The notes beneath the pieces were generated by a model, which saw only the letters and a program-made list of their open reading frames with translations, did no database searches and had not been told where the DNA came from. A stretch of 64,000 nt of DNA, from NCBI GenBank assembly GCA_934292805.1, contig CAKQXQ010000004.1, positions 1 to 64,000 on the forward strand. The letters run 5' to 3'. Position numbers and translations under genes: made by a program. How positions within the stretch are numbered: position 1 is the first letter of the stretch; the number at the start of each line of letters is the position of its first letter. Below, one piece after another: positions 8,816-16,737 of the stretch. This stretch comes from an uncultured Roseburia sp. GTDB lineage: Bacteria; Bacillota; Clostridia; Lachnospirales; Lachnospiraceae.

Positions 8816-10093
8816 ATGCGGTTGATGGATATGTTACAGACAGATTTTTATTCAATAACAGCAATTTGCTGTTTTCTGATGCAGCTTCTTGTTGCAGAAT
8901 TTTTGTTTTTTTATAAGTTCGAGAAAAGAAATCATTTTATACTGCGTGTATTTGCTGGCGGAATCCTGCTTTTTCTGTTAGGAATTTTACTGCCGGTATG
9001 GATAGCGAATTACATAAGTGGGATTCGGACTTTTTGTATACTTGTAATGGCACAGCTTTACATGATGTTTTGTTTCCGTCAGTCTTTCTGGGATGTGCTG
9101 TTTTGCAATACAGGAGCCTTTATTTTACAAAATCTCGGAAGCAACATACAGGTGTTTTTTTGTGGGATATCAGGAAGAGAATTCCGTATGATGGGGATAG
9201 AAATGGTGATCTGTTATCTGATCACATATGTTATCGGATATTTCCTTTTTGCGAGAAAAGTAGCAGATTTCCCGGATATCAGCAAGAGAAGGGGCGGTAT
9301 TCTGGCACTGGCACTCAGTTCTCTTTGCGTTGGCTGGGTATTACAAAGCTGGATGATAGAAGAAAAATATGATCTGATTCCGGTCTGTCGTGCACCATTC
9401 ATTTTCTGCTGTGTGATCACCCTTTTTGTACAATTTGGTCTTCTGGAAAATTCAAGACTGGATAATGAGAGAGAAACACTGGAACAATTGTTGAAAGAAA
9501 ATGAAAAACAATATGACCTTTCAAGGAAAACCATAGAAATTATCAATATGAAATGTCATGATCTGAAGCATCGTATCCTTGATCTTGAAAACCGATGTAA
9601 CGTGGATACACAGCAGCTTGCAGAGATCAGTCAGGCAATTGATATTTATGATGGATTAGCCAAGACAGGCTGCAAGCCATTGGATATTATTCTCTCAGAA
9701 AAAAATCTTCTTTGTGAAAAATACCAGATTAAATTTTCTTATATGATCGACGGAGAAAAGCTGGCAGGGATAAAAGCAGGAGATCTGGCGGCAATTTTTG
9801 GAAACGCATTGGATAATGCAATAGAATATGTAGAGACACTTCCGGTGGAAAAGCGCATTATCAGTCTGATCGGATACGCAAGAAAGGATGTTATGGGAAT
9901 CCATATGGAGAACTACTGCGAGAAAGAATTGAAATTTCAGGATGGACTGCCGGTAAGTACCAAGGAGAATATGGATTACCATGGATTCGGTCTGAAGAGC
10001 GTGCGATATGTAGTTGAAAAATACGGTGGCAATCTGGTGGTTGGACTGGAAAACCAGATTTTCAGTATGGACATTATCTTTCCGGTGTTATAA
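8816..10093 (+). CDS. GHKL sensor histidine kinase (AgrC-like)
   Basis: The 425-aa protein has about six to seven membrane helices in residues 1-215, a coiled linker, the phospho-acceptor His region KCHDLKHRI near residue 246, and a GHKL ATPase domain with an N-box (FGNALDNAIEY) and a late G-box (HGFGLKSV). This is the AgrC/BlpH class, which usually senses peptides. GGAGG precedes the ATG. It should phosphorylate the LytTR regulator directly upstream. Confidence 0.88.
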   Translation: MRLMDMLQTDFYSITAICCFLMQLLVAEFLFFYKFEKRNHFILRVFAGGILLFLLGILLPVWIANYISGIRTFCILVMAQLYMMFCFRQSFWDVLFCNTGAFILQNLGSNIQVFFCGISGREFRMMGIEMVICYLITYVIGYFLFARKVADFPDISKRRGGILALALSSLCVGWVLQSWMIEEKYDLIPVCRAPFIFCCVITLFVQFGLLENSRLDNERETLEQLLKENEKQYDLSRKTIEIINMKCHDLKHRILDLENRCNVDTQQLAEISQAIDIYDGLAKTGCKPLDIILSEKNLLCEKYQIKFSYMIDGEKLAGIKAGDLAAIFGNALDNAIEYVETLPVEKRIISLIGYARKDVMGIHMENYCEKELKFQDGLPVSTKENMDYHGFGLKSVRYVVEKYGGNLVVGLENQIFSMDIIFPVL

Positions 10094-10207
10094 TGATTGG
10101 AATTCCTGAGCGAGCCAGTATATGAAAGAACATTCCTGCTGTTTGTACATTATGAATAAAACGCATGTGTTTTTCTATGAAAAAAATAGAAAAAATCATG
10201 TGTTTTG

Positions 10208-10236
10208 CTGAAATTACTTTCTAAAAAGTGTATAAT
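10208..10236 (+). promoter_or_regulatory. Promoter of rpiR-type gene and nagB
   Basis: CTGAAA (10208-10213) and TATAAT (10231-10236) are 17 bp apart. The -10 box lies inside an in-frame upstream extension of the regulator and argues for the later ATG at 10274. CATGTGTTTT is directly repeated in the preceding 50 bp and may be a regulator site. Confidence 0.6.
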
Positions 10237-10273
10237 GATTGAAAATAAGTTGCACGGAGGCTATTCTAAAGAT

Positions 10274-11098
10274 ATGGACGGATATGCAAAGTCGATCATT
10301 CCGATCATAGAAGCAAATTACGAAAAATGTACAGAGACAGAACAGCATATAGCAGATTACTTTTTGCATCAGGCGAGACCGGAGAGGCTTTCAGCAGAGC
10401 TGGTATCGAAGGAACTGTCAGTTTCCACTGCATCGCTGTCACGCTTTGCAAAAAAGTGCGGTTTTCATGGGTACCGGGAGTTCACATATGAATTCCGGAA
10501 TTCCTATATAGAGAAATCGGCGGTAGAACAGCAGCAGTCGAGAACGGTTTTGGATACTTACCAGAACCTGCTGAATAAAATGTACAGCCTGTTGGACGAA
10601 GCACAGATCAACAGGATCGTAAAAGAACTGAAATGGGCGAAAAGAGTTTTCGTCTGTGGAAGAGGAAGCTCAGGGCTGGCAGCAGAGGAGATGGCGACAA
10701 GATTCCGCTGGATAGGCATAGACATGACAGCACTTCGTGATAATGAGAATATGAAGATGCAGTCGGTGTTTCTAAACCGCCACGATCTTGTGATCGGGCT
10801 GAGCTTAAGTGGTATCAAATCTGAAGTTCTGTACATGCTTGGCAGAGGTTTCAGACAAGGCGCACGAACGCTGCTTATTACAGAGAAGAACAGACAGACA
10901 TATGAAGAGTTCTGCAATGAGGTGTTATTAGTACCGTCGCTGCAGCATTTGAATCATGGCAATCTGATCTCACCACAGTTCCCATTGCTCCTTATGATCG
11001 ATATTCTATATGCCGCTTATGTGAATGATGACCGTATGCGTATCGAGAGGATCCAGAAAGAAGTACAGCGCACATTGCGCGGAAATGAAGACAGATAG
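10274..11098 (+). CDS. RpiR/MurR-family transcriptional regulator
   Basis: This 274-aa protein has an N-terminal RpiR-type helix-turn-helix (about 1-80, with LSVSTASLSRFAKKCGF as recognition region) and a C-terminal sugar-phosphate isomerase (SIS) domain (VFVCGRGSSGLAAEEMA onward). The start at 10274 was chosen because GGAGG lies 13 nt upstream and the promoter covers the earlier candidates. It sits 12 bp before nagB, so it probably senses an amino-sugar phosphate and controls nagB and itself. Confidence 0.85.
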   Translation: MDGYAKSIIPIIEANYEKCTETEQHIADYFLHQARPERLSAELVSKELSVSTASLSRFAKKCGFHGYREFTYEFRNSYIEKSAVEQQQSRTVLDTYQNLLNKMYSLLDEAQINRIVKELKWAKRVFVCGRGSSGLAAEEMATRFRWIGIDMTALRDNENMKMQSVFLNRHDLVIGLSLSGIKSEVLYMLGRGFRQGARTLLITEKNRQTYEEFCNEVLLVPSLQHLNHGNLISPQFPLLLMIDILYAAYVNDDRMRIERIQKEVQRTLRGNEDR

Positions 11099-11110
11099 GA
11101 GAGATTGAAA

Positions 11111-11842
11111 ATGAAAATTATCAGAACAAAAGACTATCGTGACATGAGCAGAAAAGCTGCAAACATTATTTCAGCACAGATGCTGTTAAAGGATGACAGT
11201 GTGTTAGGACTTGCAACAGGATCTACACCGATCGGAACTTATGACCAGTTAGTAGAATGGTACAAAAAAGGAGATCTTGATTTCTCCAAGATCACAACAG
11301 TAAACCTTGACGAGTACAAGGGACTTCCAAAGGAAAACGACCAGAGTTACTGGTATTTCATGAACAAGAACTTATTCTCAAGAGTAAACATCAGACCGGA
11401 TTATCATTTCCTTCCGGATGGAACAAATCTTGACAGCGAGAATGAATGCGAGAGATATGAGAAACTGATCGATTCTCTTGGCGGAGTAGACCTTCAGCTT
11501 CTTGGATTAGGACATAACGGTCATATCGGATTCAATGAGCCATGTGATTCTTTCCCTAAGAGTGTTCATGCAGTAGATCTTACAGAAAGTACGATCGAAG
11601 CTAACAAACGTTTCTTTGCAAGTGCTGATGATGTTCCAAAACAGGCTTATACAATGGGTGTTGGAACAATTCTCCGTGCAAAGATGATCTTACTGGTTGT
11701 AAGTGGAAAAGATAAAGCTGAAGCACTGAAAGCAGTTGTAAACGGACCGATCACACCACAGGTACCAGGTTCTATCTTACAGCTTCATCCAAATGTAGTT
11801 ATCGTTGCAGATGAGGATGCATTATCTGAGCTCGACAAATAA
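11111..11842 (+). CDS. nagB: Glucosamine-6-phosphate deaminase
   Basis: NagB converts glucosamine 6-phosphate to fructose 6-phosphate and ammonia, feeding amino sugars into glycolysis. The 243-aa length is typical. Signature parts are LGLATGSTPIGTYDQL, the catalytic Asp in VNLDEYKGL and the active-site GLGHNGHIGFNEP. The ATG at 11111 has AGGAGA 8 nt upstream; a TTG two codons earlier is less likely. The gene shares an operon with the RpiR-type regulator and is followed by a strong bidirectional terminator. Confidence 0.95.
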   Translation: MKIIRTKDYRDMSRKAANIISAQMLLKDDSVLGLATGSTPIGTYDQLVEWYKKGDLDFSKITTVNLDEYKGLPKENDQSYWYFMNKNLFSRVNIRPDYHFLPDGTNLDSENECERYEKLIDSLGGVDLQLLGLGHNGHIGFNEPCDSFPKSVHAVDLTESTIEANKRFFASADDVPKQAYTMGVGTILRAKMILLVVSGKDKAEALKAVVNGPITPQVPGSILQLHPNVVIVADEDALSELDK

Positions 11843-11858
11843 ATTAGTTTTATAAAAG

Positions 11859-11933
11859 AAAAAAGAAGCACTGATTCCTGATAGCCCCAATGTCATGTAG
11901 ACAGGAGCCTGTCAGAATCAGTGCTTCTTTTTT
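11859..11933. terminator. Bidirectional terminator
   Basis: A perfect 19-bp A-rich/T-rich stem (11859-11877 with 11915-11933) encloses a second small hairpin. It separates convergent nagB and the DUF4321 gene, and its last T bases touch the DUF4321 stop codon. Confidence 0.85.
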
Positions 11934-12195
11934 AAAGCAGTCTGTAAATAATGATCGCAAGTACAATTCCAATGATACCGGCAACTGTAATGTCAACGGT
12001 AAGTCCGAAAGTAAGTACAAGGATTCCAAGATCTAACACGATCGGATTCGCAAATCCAAAGCTTTGACCATATCCAAGCCAGCTTAGGGCAGGAACTCCG
12101 GCACAGAGCTTGCCGATGAGACCACCCAATACAACACCTACAAGGATCAAAAGGACCAATGCCCAGTTATTTTTTCCTAAAACACCTCTGCTCAT
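11932..12195 (-). CDS. DUF4321 membrane protein
   Basis: An 87-aa protein with two hydrophobic helices. The N-terminal KNNWALVLLILVGVVLGGL and the glycine-rich second helix fit the DUF4321 family, small membrane proteins of unknown function found throughout Clostridia. AGGAGA precedes the ATG on the minus strand. It lies downstream of the antiporter gene in the same direction, with a gap of about 115 bp. Confidence 0.8.
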   Translation of the reverse strand: MSRGVLGKNNWALVLLILVGVVLGGLIGKLCAGVPALSWLGYGQSFGFANPIVLDLGILVLTFGLTVDITVAGIIGIVLAIIIYRLL

Positions 12196-12310
12196 ATCAC
12201 ATTCTCCTAAGTCTGAATTCTTAATATACTATCCCTATTATAAAAGATATCTGCAAATTAGGACAGAGAAATCTGAAAAAAATATTGACGTATCTGAAAA
12301 ATGTAATTCC

Positions 12311-13807
12311 TTAATTCTGAGACTTCTGGCGGTATCTTAAGAAAGATAAAACAGCGATCAGAAGAACGACACCGGCTGCTGCGGTGAGGAATACATTTTT
12401 TGTAAATCCGGAGACCAGATATGCGACAACGCAGCATCCGCCAACAGTCAGGGCATATGGGATCTGTGTGGATACATGGTCTACATGGTGACACTGTGCT
12501 CCGGCAGAAGCCATGATCGTTGTATCAGAGATCGGTGACATATGGTCTCCGCAGACAGAACCGGCAAGGGAAGCTGCAATGCAGATGACAAGCATAGGAT
12601 CATTCTCAGGAAACATAGCTGTTACGATCGGGATCAGGATACCAAAAGTTCCCCAGGAAGTACCGGTTGCGAATGCAAGTCCGCTTCCGACAAGGAATAA
12701 GATTGCCGGGAAAAGAGCGGTTGCTGTCATGTTTCCGGAAAGCATGCTGCTGACGAACGCACCAGCCTCTAATTTTGTGCTGCAGAATCCACCTAAAGTC
12801 CATGCAAGGACGAGGATTAAGATGGCAGAAACCATCATTTTGAATCCCTGAGGAATGCATTCAGCAAATTCACTGAAGCTGATCACCTTACGTGGAATAT
12901 AAAGTAAAAATATAAAAACAAGTGAAATGAAGGATCCAAGTACAAGACCCATGGAAGCATCACAGTTTGCAAAGGAACTGATAAAGCTTTCTCCTTCAAA
13001 GAAACCGCCGGTATAAACCATGCAAATGATACAGCTTCCGATTAAGAAGAGTACAGGGAGTATAAGGTCGATCACTTTTCCCTTTGGAGAGATTGCATCT
13101 TCTTTTACATTTTCATAATCATTTTTACCGGAGAAAAGATCACCATTTGCTGCATTATCTTCAAATGTTTTCATCGGACCATAATCGAATCCGGTGATTC
13201 CCATGAAAAGAACCATAATAATGGTGAGCCATGCATACATATTAAAAGGAATAGTCTTAAGGAAAAGAGAAAAACCATCACCGCTGGTATAACCTGTAAC
13301 GGCAGCAGCCCAGCTGGAGATTGGTGCAATAATACAGATCGGTGCTGCAGTTGCATCAATGATATAAGCCAGCTTTGCACGGGAGATCTTCTGTTTATCC
13401 GTTACCGGCCGCATAACGTTTCCAACAGTCAGACAGTTGAAGTAATCATCAACAAAGATCACAACTCCGAGTGCGAATGTGGAGAGAAGGGCACCGGATT
13501 TGGTTTTGATCTTACCGCTTGCCCATTTACCATAAGCAGCAGAACCACCGGCTCTTGTCATCAGGGCGACAATGATACCGAGGAAAACAAGGAAAATCAG
13601 AATACCGATATTCCATGTGCTTCCAAGCTTTTCCATCATGACTTCAAAAATAGATTCTATCGTACCGATCGGGCTGAAATTTGTATATAAAAGAGCTCCG
13701 GTTACGACTCCAATGAACAGTGACATGTAAACTTCCTTTGTGATAAGGGCAAGTACGATCGCAATGACCGGCGGAAGCAGTGCCCATACAGTACCAACAA
13801 AATTCAT
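12311..13807 (-). CDS. NhaC-family Na+/H+ antiporter
   Basis: The 498-aa integral membrane protein has about a dozen helices and the motifs of the NhaC family, such as FVDDYFNCLTVG, AYIIDATAAPICIIAPISSW and a late GDHMSPISDTTIMASAGA. Members exchange sodium for protons or take up small organic ions. The start at 13807 has AGGAGG directly upstream on the minus strand; an upstream ATG at 13858 lacks one. No clear hairpin terminator follows, so transcription may continue into the DUF4321 gene. Confidence 0.88.
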   Translation of the reverse strand: MNFVGTVWALLPPVIAIVLALITKEVYMSLFIGVVTGALLYTNFSPIGTIESIFEVMMEKLGSTWNIGILIFLVFLGIIVALMTRAGGSAAYGKWASGKIKTKSGALLSTFALGVVIFVDDYFNCLTVGNVMRPVTDKQKISRAKLAYIIDATAAPICIIAPISSWAAAVTGYTSGDGFSLFLKTIPFNMYAWLTIIMVLFMGITGFDYGPMKTFEDNAANGDLFSGKNDYENVKEDAISPKGKVIDLILPVLFLIGSCIICMVYTGGFFEGESFISSFANCDASMGLVLGSFISLVFIFLLYIPRKVISFSEFAECIPQGFKMMVSAILILVLAWTLGGFCSTKLEAGAFVSSMLSGNMTATALFPAILFLVGSGLAFATGTSWGTFGILIPIVTAMFPENDPMLVICIAASLAGSVCGDHMSPISDTTIMASAGAQCHHVDHVSTQIPYALTVGGCCVVAYLVSGFTKNVFLTAAAGVVLLIAVLSFLRYRQKSQN

Positions 13808-14190
13808 AAATCCTCCTAGTTTTGCCAACAGGCAATAAAATTTAAAATAAAAGTGCAAAAATCATGCCAGATAACATTATTTTGCCTAACCAAGTATATA
13901 TGATTTTGTGTGAAAAGGAAACAAAAATTTTGAGATTTGCTTAAAAATTCAAATTTTTAGTAAAAATATACAAAAACAGAATTATTCACCTAGGAAGAGC
14001 GTAAGGACTTCATTCCGGTAGAGATCAGTGTACGGATAAGCCTTGCCATTTCTTGCATATTGGGGCTATACTATACATAGTTTATTGAGGAAAATGATTA
14101 AGGTTATTATAAGAATGCATTGTGAAATAATCAACACAATGTTAAGTTTTGATAGATTTCGATAGAAAAGAAAAAGAAAGAGGATGGATC
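13808..14190. other. Intergenic region between divergent genes
   Basis: This 383-bp AT-rich gap holds the upstream regions of the antiporter gene (minus) and of the MMPL gene (plus). A small TTGCC/GGCAA hairpin lies in the antiporter leader near 13816-13830. Apart from the plus-strand promoter listed separately, no gene was seen. Confidence 0.5.
14043..14072 (+). promoter_or_regulatory. Promoter of the MMPL-GLUG-tatD operon
   Basis: TTGCCA (14043-14048) and TATACT (14067-14072) are separated by 18 bp, with about 110 nt of leader before the first gene. Confidence 0.5.
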
Positions 14191-16737
14191 ATGGAAGAAA
14201 AGGAGAAAAAAGAGAAGGGGAATTTCTGGCTGACAGTTGCAACGTTTATTGTCAATAAACGAAAAGCCATAGAAATTCTTTTTGTTTTGGCAATTATTTA
14301 TAGCGTACTTTCTATAAATAAGGTACAGGTAAATCAGGACATTACATCTTACCTTCCGGCAACCAGTGAGACAAGGATCGGATTGTCTTTAATGGAGGAA
14401 CAGTTCACGACGTACGGAAGCGGAAAGGTTATGGTTTCCAATGTTACGTATCCGCAGGCAAAAGCACTGGTAGACCGGCTGGATGATATCGAAGGTGTCA
14501 AACAGATCGAGTTTGATGACTCTTCGGATCATTTTAACGGAACAGATGCGTTGTTTGATATTACATTCGACGGAACAGAGGATGAGCAGATCAGTAAGGA
14601 TGCGCTAAATGCAGTGAAAGATTCCCTTGCTGACTATGATACATATATTTCATCTTCAGTAGGAGAGGAAGAACGAAATGCGGAATCTCTGTCGGAGGAT
14701 ATGAATGTTATTCTTGTTCTGGCAGTTATCATTATTGTAGTGGTACTGATGCTGTCGACGAAAGCATATTTGCAGATTCCGGTATTGCTGATCACGTTTG
14801 GTGTGGCAGCGATTTTAAATATGGGAACAAACTTCTGGTTTGGTACGATTTCATCTGTAACGAATTCTATTGCAGTTGTGTTACAGCTGGCTCTGGCGAT
14901 TGACTATGCGATCATCCTGTGTGACCGTTTTATGGAAGAACATGAGACAATGGATGCGGAGAATGCAGTAAAAGTGGCATTGTCCAAAGCAATTCCGGAG
15001 ATCAGTTCATCTTCTCTTACAACGATTTCAGGAATGGTTGCAATGATGTTCATGCAGTTCCGTCTTGGCTATGATATGGGTATTATTCTGGTCAAAGCCA
15101 TTATTATCAGTCTGATCTCGGTATTCTTCTTAATGCCGGGTGTCCTTCTGATTTTTGCAAAAGGAATCGATCGGTCACATCATAAATGCTATGTACCAAA
15201 GATCACTTATGTGGGCAAATTTGCCAACATGACCAAATACATCATTCCGCCACTTTTTATTCTATTCCTTGTATTTGCATTCTGGGAGTCTAATCATTGC
15301 CAGTATATTTATGATACAGATTCCATCGTAAGTGCGAAAAAGAGCGAGTCAAAGATTGCAGCGGAAAAGATCGAGGACACATTTGGTGCAAGCAATCAGC
15401 TTGTAGTCATGGTTCCGAAGGGAGACTATGAGTCAGAGAAAAAGACACTTGCAAAGATTGAAAAATTAGATTATGTAAACTCAGCACTCGGGCTTGCCAA
15501 TGTAGCGATCAATGATGATTATATGCTGACAGATAAATTAAATCCGAGACAGTTTGCAGAGCTTGCAGATCTGGACGTAGAGATTGTTCAGATCCTGTAT
15601 ACAGCTTACGCTTATAACGAAGAACAATACGGACCGGTATTTACCGGTATTGATGATTACGAAGTTCCGATCATTGACATGTTCCTTTTCCTTTATGATC
15701 AGTATCAGGAGGGATATGTAACACTGGATGCAGCTCTGGATGATAAGCTTACTACATTATATGATACCTTGCATGATGCACAGCTTCAGCTGCAGGGGGA
15801 TAAGTATTCCAGATTTGTATTAGATCTCTCCCTTCCGGTAGAAGGGCAGGAAACTTATGATGCACTGGAAGAGATCCGCGAGATCGCAGCCAAATACTAT
15901 GGAACAAAAAATGTAATTCTGGTAGGTAATTCGACAAGTGATCACGATCTTGAGTCTTCTTTTGCATCAGATAATATCGTGATCAGTGTATTGACAGCAT
16001 TGTTTGTCATGATCATCCTGTTTTTCACCTTCCAGTCAGCTGGCCTTCCGGTATTGCTGGTACTTACGATCCAGGGAAGTATCTGGATCAACTTCACAGT
16101 TCCGGCAATGCAAAACCAGACAGTATTCTTTATTGCATACCTGATCGTATCTGCGATCCAGATGGGAGCAACCATTGATTACGCGATCGTTATTTCCAGC
16201 AGATATCTGGATCTGAAACAGAAAATGCCGATCAAAGATGCCATTACAGAATCTTTAAACCAGGCATTCCCGACTATTTTTACCTCAGGATCGATCTTAA
16301 CCTGTGCTGGTTTCTTAATTGGAGAGATCGCATCAGACCCGACGGTTGCTTCTATCGGAGTGGCACTTGGTCGAGGTACACTGATCTCTATCATCCTGGT
16401 GCTTGGTGTATTGCCACAGATTTTATTGTTTGGTGACTTTATTATTGAAAAGACAGCACTTACCATAAATCTTGCAAGACCGCAGAAAGAGGTGGCGGGA
16501 AGAGTAAGAGTCACGGGTCATGTAAAGGGTTATGTACAGGGTGAAATTGATGCCGATGTATCCGGTGTCTTCCAGGGACAGATGAAAGTAGCAGTAGATT
16601 CTGTTATTCCGGGACGCCAGGGTGAGATCACACATGACGATGCAACGGGTCCGAGGCTTCCGGGAAAGGTGGAAGATGAAGAGAATATTATTGATACGGA
16701 AATAAAAGAGGAGAAACAGGAGGGAGAAGAGTCATGA
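14191..16737 (+). CDS. MMPL/RND-family transporter
   Basis: This 848-aa protein has the two-fold MMPL/RND layout: a helix near residue 30, an extracellular domain (about 50-170), a helix bundle with LALAIDYAIILCDRFMEEHE, a second helix plus extracellular domain, and a second bundle with GATIDYAIVISSRYLD. The Asp in each DYA motif is the proton-relay position. Such proteins export lipids or other hydrophobic compounds. A soluble tail of about 100 residues follows the last helix. AGAGGATGG precedes the ATG at 14191. The stop overlaps the next start by 4 nt. Confidence 0.88.
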   Translation: MEEKEKKEKGNFWLTVATFIVNKRKAIEILFVLAIIYSVLSINKVQVNQDITSYLPATSETRIGLSLMEEQFTTYGSGKVMVSNVTYPQAKALVDRLDDIEGVKQIEFDDSSDHFNGTDALFDITFDGTEDEQISKDALNAVKDSLADYDTYISSSVGEEERNAESLSEDMNVILVLAVIIIVVVLMLSTKAYLQIPVLLITFGVAAILNMGTNFWFGTISSVTNSIAVVLQLALAIDYAIILCDRFMEEHETMDAENAVKVALSKAIPEISSSSLTTISGMVAMMFMQFRLGYDMGIILVKAIIISLISVFFLMPGVLLIFAKGIDRSHHKCYVPKITYVGKFANMTKYIIPPLFILFLVFAFWESNHCQYIYDTDSIVSAKKSESKIAAEKIEDTFGASNQLVVMVPKGDYESEKKTLAKIEKLDYVNSALGLANVAINDDYMLTDKLNPRQFAELADLDVEIVQILYTAYAYNEEQYGPVFTGIDDYEVPIIDMFLFLYDQYQEGYVTLDAALDDKLTTLYDTLHDAQLQLQGDKYSRFVLDLSLPVEGQETYDALEEIREIAAKYYGTKNVILVGNSTSDHDLESSFASDNIVISVLTALFVMIILFFTFQSAGLPVLLVLTIQGSIWINFTVPAMQNQTVFFIAYLIVSAIQMGATIDYAIVISSRYLDLKQKMPIKDAITESLNQAFPTIFTSGSILTCAGFLIGEIASDPTVASIGVALGRGTLISIILVLGVLPQILLFGDFIIEKTALTINLARPQKEVAGRVRVTGHVKGYVQGEIDADVSGVFQGQMKVAVDSVIPGRQGEITHDDATGPRLPGKVEDEENIIDTEIKEEKQEGEES

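Noticed and set aside
12513..12851. 112-codon plus-strand frame within the NhaC gene
   Set aside because: It is antisense to conserved antiporter motifs and has no ribosome binding site or known domain.
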